This document shows positions 47,632 to 60,405 of a stretch of 64,000 nucleotides of DNA, piece after piece; position 1 is the first letter of the stretch; the number at the start of each line of letters is the position of its first letter. Below the pieces are notes generated by a model, which ran no database searches, had not been told where the DNA came from, and saw nothing but the letters and a program-made list of their open reading frames with translations. The DNA is from Enterobacter pseudoroggenkampii (GTDB lineage Bacteria; Pseudomonadota; Gammaproteobacteria; Enterobacterales; Enterobacteriaceae). The DNA lies in NCBI RefSeq assembly GCF_026420145.1, contig NZ_JAPMLV010000003.1, positions 1-64,000 of the forward strand, read 5' to 3'. The position numbers were made by a program, and so were the translations under genes.

Positions 47632-48704
47632 TGTCGCTCACCCGTCTGTTGATCCGCGACTTTCGCAATATCGAAAGCGCGGATCTCGCTTTATCCCCTG
47701 GCTTTAACTTCCTGGTTGGCGCGAACGGCAGCGGCAAAACCAGCGTGCTTGAGGCCATCTATACGCTCGGCCACGGCCGGGCGTTTCGCAGTTTGCAGAT
47801 TGGTCGCGTCATCCGCCACGAACAGGAATCTTTTGTTCTGCACGGGCGTTTGCAGGGGGCGGAGCGGGAAACCGCCATCGGCCTGACCAAAGACAAGCAG
47901 GGCGACAGCAAGGTGCGCATCGACGGTACCGACGGCCATAAGGTGGCGGAGCTGGCGCTGCTGATGCCGATGCAGCTGATAACGCCGGAGGGGTTTACTT
48001 TACTCAACGGCGGCCCCAAATACAGAAGAGCGTTCCTCGACTGGGGATGCTTTCACAACGAAGCCGGATTTTTTAACGCCTGGAGCAACCTGAAGCGTCT
48101 GCTCAAGCAGCGTAACGCCGCGCTGCGCCAGGTGACGCGCTACGCTCAGCTGCGTCCGTGGGACATGGAGTTAATTCCTCTTGCGGAACAGATCAGCCGC
48201 TGGCGTGCCGAATACAGCGCAGGTATCGCCGAAGACATGGCCGACACCTGCAAACAGTTTTTACCCGAATTCTCTCTCACCTTCTCCTTCCAGCGCGGCT
48301 GGGAGAAAGAGACGGATTATGCCGAGGTGTTAGAGAGAAACTTCGAGCGCGACCGCATGTTGACCTACACCGCGCACGGCCCGCACAAGGCGGATTTCCG
48401 CATTCGTGCCGACGGCGCGCCGGTGGAAGACACGCTGTCGCGCGGGCAGCTCAAGCTCCTGATGTGTGCGCTACGTCTGGCACAGGGGGAGTTTCTCACC
48501 CGCGAGAGCGGGCGGCGCTGCCTGTACCTGATAGATGATTTTGCCTCGGAACTTGACGACGCGCGGCGCGGGCTGCTTGCCAGCCGCTTAAAAGCCACGC
48601 AGTCGCAGGTTTTCGTCAGCGCCATTAGCGCTGAACACGTTATAGACATGTCGGACGAAAATTCGAAGATGTTTACCGTGGAAAAGGGTAAAATAACGGA
48701 TTAA
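47631..48704 (+). CDS. recF: RecF, recombination mediator
   Basis: This 357-residue SMC-like ATPase has Walker A GANGSGKT (30-37), signature LSRGQLKLL and Walker [12 protein letters not shown]. With RecO and RecR it loads RecA on gapped DNA. The start overlaps the dnaN stop (TAATG). It is the same length as E. coli. Confidence 0.97.
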   Translation: MSLTRLLIRDFRNIESADLALSPGFNFLVGANGSGKTSVLEAIYTLGHGRAFRSLQIGRVIRHEQESFVLHGRLQGAERETAIGLTKDKQGDSKVRIDGTDGHKVAELALLMPMQLITPEGFTLLNGGPKYRRAFLDWGCFHNEAGFFNAWSNLKRLLKQRNAALRQVTRYAQLRPWDMELIPLAEQISRWRAEYSAGIAEDMADTCKQFLPEFSLTFSFQRGWEKETDYAEVLERNFERDRMLTYTAHGPHKADFRIRADGAPVEDTLSRGQLKLLMCALRLAQGEFLTRESGRRCLYLIDDFASELDDARRGLLASRLKATQSQVFVSAISAEHVIDMSDENSKMFTVEKGKITD

Positions 48705-48714
48705 CCCAAGTTGA

Positions 48715-51144
<2,430 letters not shown>

Positions 51145-51169
51145 TCGGTTTGAAACCGCACGATAACTG

Positions 51170-51193
51170 GCCGCGCTTTAGCGCGGCTTTTTT
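51170..51193 (+). terminator. gyrB terminator
   Basis: GCCGCGC / GCGCGGC with a four-base loop is followed by T6. It overlaps the last codons of the convergent LysR gene. Confidence 0.9.
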
Positions 51194-52113
51194 ATGGGCG
51201 CAGGCATATCCAGCGACATTGCGGACGGTAAACGGCTCGCCAGCGTATCTATCGCAATTCTTACCCTCAGCGGCAGATGCGGCGTCTGCTGCCACACCGC
51301 ATGAACGTCGAAATGCACGTCCGGTGCCTGCTTCAGGAGCGGGACGAGTTTACCCTGGTGAATATCTTTAACGACCATCCAGCAGGGCAGCCATGCAATG
51401 CCGTGTCCGGCCAGCGCAGCGTCGCAGATCGCCTGCAAATCATCCATATTAAGTGATGACCGGGGAGTAAAGGTGTGCGACGTTCCTTCGTTATCCATCA
51501 GTTGCCAGGACAGCACTCTGCCTGCGCGCAGATAGTTAATCGCCGTATGCTGGGGTAAATCAGCTACGCTTTGCGGTTGGCCTTTCTTCTGCAGATAATC
51601 CGGCGCGGCGCATAGCACCATGCGGTGTTCTCCCAGCCTTCTGGCGACCAGCACGCTGCTGTCCTGAAGCGTGCCGTTACGCACCGCCATATCAAACCCT
51701 TCCTCGACGAGATCCACCACCCGGTCACTGAATGACATTTCCAGTTCAAGCCCGGGGTGTTCCTGCGCCAGCGCTATCAGCAGCGGGGCGACGCACTGGC
51801 GACCAAACAGCACCGGCATGGCAACGCGCAGGCGGCCACTGACCTGCTGTTTCCCTGTTTCAAGCAGCGATTCCGCGCCCCGAATCTCCTCCAGCGCGCG
51901 CAGGCAGCGTTCATAAAAAAGGGCGCCGTTATCGGTCAGCCTCTGGCTACGGGTGGTGCGGTGAAAAAGACGTACCCCCAGCCGCTCTTCAAGGCGAGCG
52001 ATGCTTTTCCCTACCGCCGAGCGTGACAAATGCAGGCGAATTGCGGCCTGAGCGAAACTTCCCGCCTCAACGGCGGCCACAAAAACAGGAATATCCTTCA
52101 GCGTATCGGTCAT
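51178..52113 (-). CDS. LysR-family regulator (unnamed), divergent from an oxidoreductase gene
   Basis: This 311-residue LysR-type regulator has a helix-turn-helix around residues 17-45 (FAQAAIRLHLSRSAVGKSIARLEERLGV) and a C-terminal effector domain. Its closest recognisable relatives are AaeR/DsdC-like 'transcriptional regulator' proteins of the PBP2_CrgA type, judged from LFHRTTRSQRLTDNGALFYERC; no named orthologue is recognised. It is divergent from the oxidoreductase at 52224 across 110 bp, the usual position for a LysR target. E. coli has yidB, not these genes, after gyrB. Confidence 0.88.
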   Translation of the reverse strand: MTDTLKDIPVFVAAVEAGSFAQAAIRLHLSRSAVGKSIARLEERLGVRLFHRTTRSQRLTDNGALFYERCLRALEEIRGAESLLETGKQQVSGRLRVAMPVLFGRQCVAPLLIALAQEHPGLELEMSFSDRVVDLVEEGFDMAVRNGTLQDSSVLVARRLGEHRMVLCAAPDYLQKKGQPQSVADLPQHTAINYLRAGRVLSWQLMDNEGTSHTFTPRSSLNMDDLQAICDAALAGHGIAWLPCWMVVKDIHQGKLVPLLKQAPDVHFDVHAVWQQTPHLPLRVRIAIDTLASRLPSAMSLDMPAPIKKPR

Positions 52114-52223
52114 GGATTGTATCGATTATGGCGTCAATAAAGAGAAAACTTATCGCCACTGGTGACCTTTAGTCAACGGTAGACTGTCAGGACTAAAACT
52201 CATCTGATGGCAGGAGAAATAAA

Positions 52224-53249
52224 ATGACAGAGACAATGCAACGCTGGTCCATGGACGCCCTCGGGCGCGAGAACCTCAAGCTGACTCAGGCACCCGTTCC
52301 ACAGCCCGGCCCGGGTGAAGTGCGCGTGCGGGTGAATGCCGTTGCGCTCAACTATCGCGATAAAATGGTTGTTGAAGGCACAATGCCAATCCCACTTTCC
52401 TTCCCGTTTACCCCGGCGTCTGACATGGCGGGCGTCGTAGACAGCGTGGGTGAAGGCGTCACGCGCTTCCAGCCCGGCGCTCGCGTTATCTCAACCTTCT
52501 TCCCGGAGTGGATCGACGGTAAACCGCAGGCGGACGCGCGCAATTTGCCCTATAAAACGTCCGGTGGATACTTCCAGGGGATGCTGGCCGAGTATGTGAT
52601 TGTGAAGGAAGACGCGCTGGTGGCCTCCCCGGAGACCCTGGATGACGCCGAGGCCAGTACCTTACCCTGCGCAGGGCTTACCGCCTGGTTTGCGCTGGTG
52701 GAACGCGGACAGCTGCGCGCCGGGCAATCGGTGCTGGTGCAGGGCACGGGCGGGGTGGCGATTTTCGCCCTGCAAATTGCAAAAGCGCACGGCGCAGAGG
52801 TATTTGTCACCTCGGGGAGCGATGAAAAGCTGGCGCTGGCCAAAAAACTGGGGGCCAGCCAGGGCATCAACCGCCTGAAAGGCGACTGGGCTGAAAATAC
52901 GCTGGCGCTTACGCAGGATCGCGGCATCGACCATATTATTGAAACCGTGGGGGGAGAGAACCTGAAGCACTCCCTGCGCGCCGTTGCCATTCACGGGCGT
53001 ATCTCCGTTATTGGCGTGCTGGCCGGGACGGAGATAACCCTCTCTGCTGGCGAGCTGTTGCTGAAATCCCCCGTCATTCAGGGGATCGGCGTGGGACACC
53101 GCCGGGCGCTGGAAGATTTCGTCCGCGCTGTTAATGTCACCAGACTGAAACCCGTGATTGAGCATCGCTACCGTTTTAACGAGCTTGAACAGGCGTTTGA
53201 ACATCTCGATCGCGGCGCGTTCGGTAAAATCGTTCTCACCCGCGAGTAG
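52224..53249 (+). CDS. Zinc-independent MDR-family NAD(P)-dependent oxidoreductase
   Basis: This 341-residue medium-chain dehydrogenase/reductase has an N-terminal GroES-like domain (about 25-125) and a Rossmann domain with VLVQGTGGVAIFALQIAK (about 168-185). The catalytic zinc ligands of alcohol dehydrogenases are not seen: NYRDK replaces the Cys-x-x-D region, as in quinone oxidoreductases, so an alkenal/quinone reductase role is more likely than an alcohol dehydrogenase. GGAGAAATAAA precedes the start. The adjacent LysR gene probably controls it. Substrate unknown. Confidence 0.85.
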   Translation: MTETMQRWSMDALGRENLKLTQAPVPQPGPGEVRVRVNAVALNYRDKMVVEGTMPIPLSFPFTPASDMAGVVDSVGEGVTRFQPGARVISTFFPEWIDGKPQADARNLPYKTSGGYFQGMLAEYVIVKEDALVASPETLDDAEASTLPCAGLTAWFALVERGQLRAGQSVLVQGTGGVAIFALQIAKAHGAEVFVTSGSDEKLALAKKLGASQGINRLKGDWAENTLALTQDRGIDHIIETVGGENLKHSLRAVAIHGRISVIGVLAGTEITLSAGELLLKSPVIQGIGVGHRRALEDFVRAVNVTRLKPVIEHRYRFNELEQAFEHLDRGAFGKIVLTRE

Positions 53250-53363
53250 GTCTTTGTTCCCCGGGATAAGCGTAAAAGGGGGCTTTTGTTGCGCAATGTA
53301 GCTCTATTTTTGTGTGCTTAATCGCGTTAGCATGAGGCAGCACTCATTTATCCCGGGGAACTC

Positions 53364-54176
53364 ATGGCTATCAAACTTATTGCAATCGATATGGACGGCA
53401 CGCTGTTGCTGCCAGACCACACTATCTCTCCAGCCGTTAAGAACGCGATCGCTGCGGCACGCGCAAAGGGCGTGAATGTGGTCCTGACCACGGGGCGTCC
53501 GTATGCGGGCGTGCACAGCTACCTGAAAGAGCTGCACATGAATCAGCCTGGCGACTACTGCATCACCTATAACGGCGCGCTGGTGCAGAAAGCCGCGGAT
53601 GGCAGTACGGTTGCGCAAACCGCGTTGAGCTACGATGACTATCTGTTCCTGGAAAAACTGTCCCGTGAAGTGGGCTCCCACTTCCACGCCCTCGATCGCA
53701 ATACGCTTTACACCGCCAACCGTGATATCAGCTACTACACGGTGCATGAATCCTACGTTGCGACCATTCCGCTGGTGTTCTGTGAAGCGGAGAAAATGGA
53801 CCCTGCCACCCAGTTCCTGAAAGTGATGATGATCGACGAGCCGGAGATCCTGGATAAAGCGATTGCGCGTATTCCGGCAGAGGTAAAAGAGAAGTACACC
53901 GTGCTGAAAAGTGCGCCGTACTTCCTCGAAATCCTTGATAAACGCGTCAACAAAGGCACCGGTGTGAAATCGCTCGCTGATGCGCTGGGGATTAAACAGG
54001 AAGAGATCATGGCGCTGGGCGACCAGGAAAACGACATCGCGATGATTGAATTCGCGGGCATGGGCGTGGCGATGGATAACGCCATTCCGTCGGTGAAAGA
54101 AGTGGCCAACTTCGTGACCAAATCCAACCTGGAAGACGGCGTTGCCTACGCGATCGAGAAGTTTGTGCTGCAGTAA
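53364..54176 (+). CDS. yidA: YidA, sugar phosphatase of the HAD (Cof) family
   Basis: This 270-residue Cof-type HAD phosphatase starts MAIKLIAIDMDGTLL (Asp9, Asp11 nucleophile pair) and has GDQENDIAMIEFAG as motif IV. The E. coli enzyme acts on erythrose-4-P, glucose-1-P and other sugar phosphates. It has its own terminator downstream and is separate from the dgo operon. Confidence 0.96.
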   Translation: MAIKLIAIDMDGTLLLPDHTISPAVKNAIAAARAKGVNVVLTTGRPYAGVHSYLKELHMNQPGDYCITYNGALVQKAADGSTVAQTALSYDDYLFLEKLSREVGSHFHALDRNTLYTANRDISYYTVHESYVATIPLVFCEAEKMDPATQFLKVMMIDEPEILDKAIARIPAEVKEKYTVLKSAPYFLEILDKRVNKGTGVKSLADALGIKQEEIMALGDQENDIAMIEFAGMGVAMDNAIPSVKEVANFVTKSNLEDGVAYAIEKFVLQ

Positions 54177-54195
54177 CGCTTATTTCTAATCATCG

Positions 54196-54224
54196 GCCTC
54201 GGTTATCAACCGGGGCTTTTTTTT
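54196..54224 (+). terminator. yidA terminator
   Basis: GCCTCGGTT / AACCGGGGC (one G-U pair) with a three-base loop is followed by T8. Confidence 0.9.
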
Positions 54225-54261
54225 GCGCTGAATTTATCGAATTGTTCTTTTTGTGATCTTT

Positions 54262-54295
54262 ATTGTAGTACAACATTTATTGATTGTACTACATT
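54262..54295. promoter_or_regulatory. DgoR operator pair
   Basis: ATTGTAGTACAA (54262-54273) and TTGTACTACATT (54284-54295) are near-perfect inverted copies with a 10-bp spacer, and each is itself nearly palindromic. They match the TTGTA(G/C)TACA(A/T) motif I recall for E. coli DgoR. They lie 108-141 bp before dgoR. Confidence 0.8.
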
Positions 54296-54402
54296 GTCAC
54301 CACGGAAAAGACGAACTCCCTCACGTTTGTACTGCAAAAGTGAGGTGAAATTCAGCGGTCGCGGTAAAGTAGTGATGGACATACAGAGCACAAGGACTCT
54401 CC

Positions 54403-55092
54403 ATGACTCTCAATAAAACCGATCGTATCGTCATTACGCTGGGCACCCAGATTGTGGGTGGCAAATACGTTCCCGGTTCGCCGCTGCCTGCAGAGGCCGA
54501 ACTGTGTGAGGAGTTTGAAACCTCGCGCAACATCATCCGGGAAGTCTTCCGCTCGCTGATGGCGAAGCGGCTGATTGAAATGAAGCGCTATCGCGGCGCG
54601 TTTGTTGCCCCGCGCAACCAGTGGAACTACCTCGATACTGACGTACTGCAGTGGGTGCTGGAAAACGATTACGACCCAAGGCTTATCGGTGCGATGAGCG
54701 AAGTCCGAAACCTGGTTGAACCGGCCATCGCCCGCTGGGCGGCGGAGCGCGCAACCTCTGGCGATTTGGCGCAGATTGAGTCGGCTTTAAACGACATGAT
54801 CGCCAATAACCAGAACCGGGAGGCGTTTAACGAGGCGGATATCCGCTACCACGAAGCGGTGCTGCAGTCGGTGCATAACCCGGTATTACAGCAGCTTAGC
54901 GTGGCGATCAGCTCGCTACAGCGAGCAGTATTTGAACGTACCTGGATGGGCGATGAGGCCAACATGCCGAAAACGCTCCAGGAACATAAAGCGCTGTTCG
55001 ATGCGATACGGCATCAGGACGGCGATGCGGCAGAGCAGGCGGCGCTTACCATGATTGCCAGCTCGACACGAAGGCTGAAGGAAATCACATGA
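54403..55092 (+). CDS. dgoR: DgoR, galactonate operon repressor
   Basis: This 229-residue GntR/FadR-type repressor has a winged helix in residues 10-70 (CEEFETSRNIIREVFRSLMAKRL) and an FCD domain (about 95-220) with metal-ligand-like residues. It is released by D-galactonate in E. coli. It is the first gene of the dgo operon and overlaps dgoK by 4 bp. Confidence 0.96.
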   Translation: MTLNKTDRIVITLGTQIVGGKYVPGSPLPAEAELCEEFETSRNIIREVFRSLMAKRLIEMKRYRGAFVAPRNQWNYLDTDVLQWVLENDYDPRLIGAMSEVRNLVEPAIARWAAERATSGDLAQIESALNDMIANNQNREAFNEADIRYHEAVLQSVHNPVLQQLSVAISSLQRAVFERTWMGDEANMPKTLQEHKALFDAIRHQDGDAAEQAALTMIASSTRRLKEIT

Positions 55093-55967
55093 CATCTCGC
55101 TACATCGCAATTGACTGGGGATCGACCAATCTGCGCGCCTGGCTGTACCAGGGCGAACATTGCCTGGAGAGCAGGCAATCAGAAGCAGGCGTGACGCGCC
55201 TGAACGGTAAATCCCCCGAGGCGGTGTTAGCAGAGGTCACACAAAACTGGCGCGACAGCGCCACGCCGGTGGTCATGGCGGGAATGGTCGGCAGCAACGT
55301 TGGCTGGAAGATAGCGCCTTATCTACCGGTTCCCGCCCATTTCTCCGCGATTGGCGATCAGTTAACGTCCGTTGGCGACAATATCTGGATAATTCCCGGT
55401 TTGTGCATCTCTCGCGGGGATAACCACAACGTGATGCGCGGCGAAGAGACGCAGCTGCTTGGCGCGCGCACGCTTTCTCCTTCTTCTGTCTACGTCATGC
55501 CCGGAACGCACTGCAAGTGGGTCCAGGCCGACGCTGAGCAAATCCACGATTTTCGCACCGTGATGACCGGCGAGCTGCACCATTTGCTGCTCAATCATTC
55601 ACTGGTGGGAGCCGGTTTGCCGGAGCAGGAAGCCTCGTCAGAGGCGTTTGCTGCCGGGCTTGAACGTGGGATCGCTTCTCCTGATGTTTTGCCGCAGCTT
55701 TTTGAGGTTCGCGCCTCGCACGTGCTGGGAAATCTCCCGCGCGAGCAGGTCAGCGAATTTCTCTCCGGCCTGCTGATTGGCGCAGAGGTCGCCAGCATGC
55801 GTGATTTCGTCGCGCACGAGCAGGCCATCACCCTTGTCGCTGGCACATCGCTAACGTCGCGCTATGAGCAGGCGTTTCGCGCCGTTGGACGTAACGTTTC
55901 AACGGTATCCGGCGACACGGCATTTCAGGCAGGAATAAGGAGCATCGCTCATGCAGTGGCAAACTGA
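55089..55967 (+). CDS. dgoK: DgoK, 2-dehydro-3-deoxygalactonokinase
   Basis: This 292-residue kinase of the actin/hexokinase-like fold phosphorylates 2-keto-3-deoxygalactonate (KDGal) to KDPGal, the second step of galactonate breakdown. The N-terminal phosphate loop is YIAIDWGSTNLRAWLY (5-20). The C-terminus overlaps dgoA by 17 bp. Confidence 0.96.
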   Translation: MTSRYIAIDWGSTNLRAWLYQGEHCLESRQSEAGVTRLNGKSPEAVLAEVTQNWRDSATPVVMAGMVGSNVGWKIAPYLPVPAHFSAIGDQLTSVGDNIWIIPGLCISRGDNHNVMRGEETQLLGARTLSPSSVYVMPGTHCKWVQADAEQIHDFRTVMTGELHHLLLNHSLVGAGLPEQEASSEAFAAGLERGIASPDVLPQLFEVRASHVLGNLPREQVSEFLSGLLIGAEVASMRDFVAHEQAITLVAGTSLTSRYEQAFRAVGRNVSTVSGDTAFQAGIRSIAHAVAN

Positions 55968-56568
55968 TCTTCCCCTTATCGCGATTTTGCGCGGCATCAC
56001 GCCCGACGAGGCGTTAGCCCACGTCGGCGCGGTTATCGACGCCGGGTTCGACGCGGTGGAAATCCCGCTTAACTCTCCGGAGTGGGAAAAAAGCATTCCG
56101 GCCGTGGTGGAGGCCTTCGGCGATAGGGCGCTGATTGGCGCAGGCACCGTGTTACGGGCTGAGCAGGTAGATCGGCTGGCAAAGATGGGCTGTAAGCTTA
56201 TCGTCACGCCCAACATTCAGCCTGAGGTGATCCGCCGCGCGGTGGGTTACGGCATGACCGTCTGCCCTGGATGCGCCACCGCCACGGAAGCCTTTACTGC
56301 TCTGGATGCGGGCGCACAGTCGCTCAAAATTTTCCCGTCATCGGCTTTTGGACCGGACTACATCAAAGCGCTGAAAGCGGTATTACCCGCCAGCGTGCCG
56401 GTCTTTGCCGTGGGCGGCGTAACGCCAGAAAACCTGGGCCAGTGGATGAGCGCGGGCTGTGTGGGCGCGGGGCTGGGCAGCGATCTGTATCGCGCCGGTC
56501 AGTTCGTGGAACGTACCGCACAGCAGGCGGCAGCATTTGTGAAAGCGTATCGAGAGGCAGTGAAATGA
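55951..56568 (+). CDS. dgoA: DgoA, 2-dehydro-3-deoxy-6-phosphogalactonate aldolase
   Basis: This 205-residue class I aldolase of the KDPG/KDPGal family splits KDPGal into pyruvate and glyceraldehyde-3-phosphate. Schiff-base Lys126 lies in [12 protein letters not shown]; Glu37 and Arg14 are also in the family positions. It is one protein here, separate from dgoD with a 4-bp overlap. Overlaps on both sides point to coupled translation. Confidence 0.97.
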   Translation: MQWQTDLPLIAILRGITPDEALAHVGAVIDAGFDAVEIPLNSPEWEKSIPAVVEAFGDRALIGAGTVLRAEQVDRLAKMGCKLIVTPNIQPEVIRRAVGYGMTVCPGCATATEAFTALDAGAQSLKIFPSSAFGPDYIKALKAVLPASVPVFAVGGVTPENLGQWMSAGCVGAGLGSDLYRAGQFVERTAQQAAAFVKAYREAVK

Positions 56569-57713
56569 AAATAACCAAACTCACCACGTACCGTTTACCC
56601 CCGCGCTGGATGTTCCTGAAAATCGAAACCGATGAAGGGGTTGTGGGCTGGGGCGAACCGGTGATTGAAGGGCGTGCGCGCACCGTTGAAGCCGCGGTGC
56701 ACGAGCTGGGGGAATACCTGATTGGCCAGGATCCGGCTCGCATCAACGACCTGTGGCAGGTGATGTACCGCGCGGGCTTCTACCGCGGGGGGCCGATCCT
56801 GATGAGCGCCATCGCCGGTATCGACCAGGCGCTGTGGGATATCAAAGGCAAAGTGCTGAACGCGCCGGTCTGGCAGCTGATGGGCGGCCTGGTGCGCGAC
56901 AAAATTAAAGCCTACAGCTGGGTCGGCGGCGACCGTCCTGCGGAAGTGATCGACGGCATCACGCAACTGCGCAACATCGGTTTTGACACCTTCAAACTCA
57001 ACGGCTGCGAAGAGATGGGCGTTATCGACAACTCGCGCGCGGTGGATCGCGCGGTGAATACTGTCGCGCAAATCCGTGAAGCCTTCGGCAACGAGATCGA
57101 ATTTGGCCTGGACTTTCATGGCCGCGTTAGCGCGCCGATGGCCAAAGTGCTGATCAAAGAGCTGGAGCCGTATCGTCCGCTGTTTATCGAAGAGCCGGTG
57201 CTGGCCGAACAGGCCGAGTACTATCCGAAACTGGCTGAACAGACGCACATTCCCATCGCGGCGGGTGAACGCATGTTCTCGCGCTTCGAGTTTAAACGCG
57301 TGCTGGAAGCGGGCGGCATTGCCATCCTGCAGCCGGACCTCTCTCACGCGGGCGGCATCACCGAATGCTACAAAATCGCCGGGATGGCCGAAGCTTACGA
57401 TGTGGCGCTGGCCCCGCATTGCCCGCTTGGCCCGATCGCGCTGGCTGCCTGTCTTCACGTCGACTTTGTCTCCCGCAACGCGGTGTTCCAGGAGCAGAGC
57501 ATGGGGATTCACTATAACAAGGGCGCGGAACTGCTCGATTTTGTGAAAAATAAAGAAGACTTCAGCATGGAAGGCGGTTTCTTTAAACCGTTAACGAAGC
57601 CGGGCCTTGGCGTTGAGATTGATGAAGCCAAAGTCATTGAGCTGAGTAAACATGCGCCGGACTGGCGTAATCCACTGTGGCGTCATGAAGACGGTTCCGT
57701 AGCCGAGTGGTAA
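56565..57713 (+). CDS. dgoD: DgoD, D-galactonate dehydratase
   Basis: This 382-residue enolase-superfamily enzyme of the mandelate racemase group has metal ligands Asp183, Glu209 and Glu235 and catalytic His185 and His285, all in place. It dehydrates galactonate to KDGal, the first step. The start is at 56565, ATG overlapping the dgoA stop; the longer in-frame region upstream lies in dgoA. A REP-like hairpin follows the stop. Confidence 0.97.
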   Translation: MKITKLTTYRLPPRWMFLKIETDEGVVGWGEPVIEGRARTVEAAVHELGEYLIGQDPARINDLWQVMYRAGFYRGGPILMSAIAGIDQALWDIKGKVLNAPVWQLMGGLVRDKIKAYSWVGGDRPAEVIDGITQLRNIGFDTFKLNGCEEMGVIDNSRAVDRAVNTVAQIREAFGNEIEFGLDFHGRVSAPMAKVLIKELEPYRPLFIEEPVLAEQAEYYPKLAEQTHIPIAAGERMFSRFEFKRVLEAGGIAILQPDLSHAGGITECYKIAGMAEAYDVALAPHCPLGPIALAACLHVDFVSRNAVFQEQSMGIHYNKGAELLDFVKNKEDFSMEGGFFKPLTKPGLGVEIDEAKVIELSKHAPDWRNPLWRHEDGSVAEW

Positions 57714-57717
57714 CTCT

Positions 57718-57741
57718 CCGGCTGGCGCTTCGCCACCGGGC
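57718..57741. repeat. Single REP-like palindrome between dgoD and dgoT
   Basis: CCGGCTGGCG..CGCCACCGG with a short loop is the same core as the other BIME units but as a lone unit. Confidence 0.7.
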
Positions 57742-57831
57742 AAAAATCGTTAATACAAAAATATAACCCTCTGTAAATTACAGGGCATGGTGAGCGGCTT
57801 CGCTATGCCCAAAATCTGGAGACAGATTGCG

Positions 57832-59124
57832 ATGGATATTCCAGTTACCGCTACAAAAACCGGGCGTCGCCGCTACCTGACGCTGATTATGATCTTTATT
57901 ACCGTGGTCATTTGCTATGTCGACCGCGCCAACCTTGCCGTGGCATCGGCCCATATTCAGGAAGAGTTTGGCATCACCAAAGCGGAAATGGGTTACGTCT
58001 TCTCGGCGTTTGCCTGGCTGTATACGCTCTGCCAGATCCCGGGCGGCTGGTTCCTTGACCGCGTGGGTTCACGTTTGACCTACTTTATCGCCATTTTCGG
58101 CTGGTCCGTGGCGACACTTTTCCAGGGCTTCGCGACCGGGCTGATGTCGCTGATTGGCCTGCGCGCCATCACCGGGGTTTTCGAAGCGCCCGCGTTTCCC
58201 ACCAATAACCGCATGGTGACCAGCTGGTTCCCGGAACACGAGCGCGCTTCCGCCGTTGGCTTTTACACCTCCGGGCAGTTTGTTGGTCTGGCGTTCCTGA
58301 CGCCGCTGCTGATCTGGATCCAGGAGCTGCTGAGCTGGCACTGGGTGTTCATCGTCACAGGGGGGATTGGCATTATCTGGTCGCTGATCTGGTTCAAGGT
58401 CTACCAGCCGCCGCGGCTGACCAAAAGCATCACCAAAGCCGAGCTGGACTACATCCGCGACGGGGGTGGCCTGGTGGACGGTGATGCGCCGGTGAAAAAA
58501 GAGGCGCGCCAGCCGCTGACCAAAGCGGACTGGAAGCTGGTCTTCCACCGTAAGCTGGTGGGCGTTTATCTGGGCCAGTTCGCGGTGACCTCCACGCTGT
58601 GGTTCTTCCTGACCTGGTTCCCGAACTATCTGACTCAGGAAAAGGGCATCACGGCGCTGAAGGCGGGCTTTATGACCACCGTGCCGTTCCTCGCGGCGTT
58701 TTTCGGCGTACTGCTCTCCGGCTGGCTGGCCGATAAGCTGGTGAAAAAAGGCTATTCGCTGGGTGTGGCGCGTAAAACGCCGATTATCTGCGGCTTGCTG
58801 ATCTCCACCTGCATCATGGGCGCCAACTACACCAACGATCCGGTGTGGATTATGGCCCTGATGGCAGTGGCGTTCTTCGGTAACGGTTTCGCCTCTATCA
58901 CCTGGTCGCTGGTGTCGTCTCTCGCGCCGATGCGGCTGATTGGCCTGACCGGCGGCGTGTTCAACTTTGTCGGCGGGCTTGGCGGGATCACCGTACCGCT
59001 GGTCATCGGCTACCTGGCGCAGGACTACGGCTTCGGCCCGGCGCTGGTGTACATCTCCGCCGTGGCGCTGATCGGTGCGCTCTCCTACATCCTGCTGGTG
59101 GGTGATGTGAAACGAGTAGGCTAA
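57832..59124 (+). CDS. dgoT: DgoT, D-galactonate:H+ symporter
   Basis: This 430-residue MFS transporter of the anion:cation symporter (ACS) family has 12 helices. [20 protein letters not shown] (about residues 28-47) includes the acidic and arginine residues of the substrate/proton site. The loop motif is [13 protein letters not shown] start at ATG 57832 (MDIPVTATK) after GGAGACAG, equal to the E. coli length; an upstream start at 57787 is unlikely. Confidence 0.97.
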   Translation: MDIPVTATKTGRRRYLTLIMIFITVVICYVDRANLAVASAHIQEEFGITKAEMGYVFSAFAWLYTLCQIPGGWFLDRVGSRLTYFIAIFGWSVATLFQGFATGLMSLIGLRAITGVFEAPAFPTNNRMVTSWFPEHERASAVGFYTSGQFVGLAFLTPLLIWIQELLSWHWVFIVTGGIGIIWSLIWFKVYQPPRLTKSITKAELDYIRDGGGLVDGDAPVKKEARQPLTKADWKLVFHRKLVGVYLGQFAVTSTLWFFLTWFPNYLTQEKGITALKAGFMTTVPFLAAFFGVLLSGWLADKLVKKGYSLGVARKTPIICGLLISTCIMGANYTNDPVWIMALMAVAFFGNGFASITWSLVSSLAPMRLIGLTGGVFNFVGGLGGITVPLVIGYLAQDYGFGPALVYISAVALIGALSYILLVGDVKRVG

Positions 59125-59175
59125 TCCCTGCGGATGTTTTACCCTGATGCACTCACCGTGCATCAGGGTATCCTC

Positions 59176-60405
59176 ATGAAACAAATCACCTTCGCTTCCC
59201 GCAACCACCAGCTGACCAACATCAATACCTGGACGCCGGACAGCCAGTGGCTGGTCTATGACGTGCGCCCGTCCGGTGCATCGTTCACCGGTGAAACCAT
59301 CGAGCGGGTCAACGTCGGTACGGGCGAGGTCGACGTGGTTTATCGCGCCACCGATGGCGCGCACGTTGGCGTGGTGACCGTTCATCCCGCGCAGGAGAAA
59401 TACGTCTTTATCCACGGCCCGAGAAACCCGGATGCAGACTGGCACTACGATTTTCATCATCGTCAGGGAGTCATTGCCTGTAACGGTCAGGTGAGCAATC
59501 TTGACGCGATGGATATCACTGCGCCCTACACCGCAGGCGCGCTGCGCGGCGGCAGCCATGTGCACGTCTTCAGCCCGAACGGTCAGCTCGTCAGCTTCAC
59601 CTATAACGACCACGTGCTGCACGAGCGCGATTCGAAGCTCGATTTACGCAACGTCGGCGTGGCTGCGCCTTACGGCCCTGTGAACCCGCAGGGGAACCAT
59701 CCCCGTGAGTATCCGGGAACCTTCTGGAGCGTGCTGGTCAGCCGCACGACGCCCAACCCGCAGCCGGGCAGCGACGAGATTAACCGCGCCTATGAAGAGG
59801 GCTGGGTAGGCAACACCAGGCTGGCGTTTATCGGCGATACCCTCTCTGCGCAGGGCGAAAAAGTCCCGGAATTGTTTATCGTCGACCTGCCGGAAGACGA
59901 GCAGGGCTGGAAGCGTGCGGGCGATGCGCCGCTGCAGGGCACCGAAGAGACCCTGCCAGCCCCGCCAGCAGGGGTAATGCAGCGTCGTCTGACCTTTACG
60001 CATCAGAGGGCTTATCCGGGCCTGGTGAACGTGCCGCGCCACTGGGTTCGCAGCAACCCGCAGGGGACGCAGATCGCGTTTCTGATGCGCGACGATAACG
60101 GCATTGTGCAGCTGTGGCTGATCTCGCCTGAGGACGGTGAGCCTCGGCAGCTGACGCGTAACGGGAGCGATATTCAGTCTGCGTTTAACTGGCATCCGGC
60201 GGGTGACCGACTGGGATTTGTGCTCGAAAACCGGATCGCCTGCTGCGACGCGCAGACTGGAGAGGTGACGTTTTTGACGTCCGATCACGGCAATCCGCCG
60301 TCTGCTGATGCCGTCGTGTTTTCCCCGGACGGGCACTTTATTGCGTGGATGGAAGAGACAGGGGGTTTCCGTCAACTTTGGTTAACGGAAACCGCGCAGA
60401 ACTAA
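59176..60405 (+). CDS. yidR: YidR, predicted beta-propeller protein
   Basis: This 409-residue homologue of E. coli YidR (DUF3748) has repeated WD/TolB-like blades (for example NTWTPDSQWLVYDV and SAFNWHPAGDRLGFVLENR). No signal peptide is visible, so it is probably cytoplasmic. Function unknown. It lies 51 bp after dgoT, and its 3' end overlaps the convergent yidQ by 4 bp. The ATG at 59176 matches E. coli. Confidence 0.92.
   Translation: MKQITFASRNHQLTNINTWTPDSQWLVYDVRPSGASFTGETIERVNVGTGEVDVVYRATDGAHVGVVTVHPAQEKYVFIHGPRNPDADWHYDFHHRQGVIACNGQVSNLDAMDITAPYTAGALRGGSHVHVFSPNGQLVSFTYNDHVLHERDSKLDLRNVGVAAPYGPVNPQGNHPREYPGTFWSVLVSRTTPNPQPGSDEINRAYEEGWVGNTRLAFIGDTLSAQGEKVPELFIVDLPEDEQGWKRAGDAPLQGTEETLPAPPAGVMQRRLTFTHQRAYPGLVNVPRHWVRSNPQGTQIAFLMRDDNGIVQLWLISPEDGEPRQLTRNGSDIQSAFNWHPAGDRLGFVLENRIACCDAQTGEVTFLTSDHGNPPSADAVVFSPDGHFIAWMEETGGFRQLWLTETAQN

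Noticed and set aside
58069..59622. 517-codon minus-strand reading frame opposite dgoT and yidR
   Set aside because: Antisense shadow; the low-complexity His/Arg/Gln-rich translation has no domain, and both plus-strand genes match known families.
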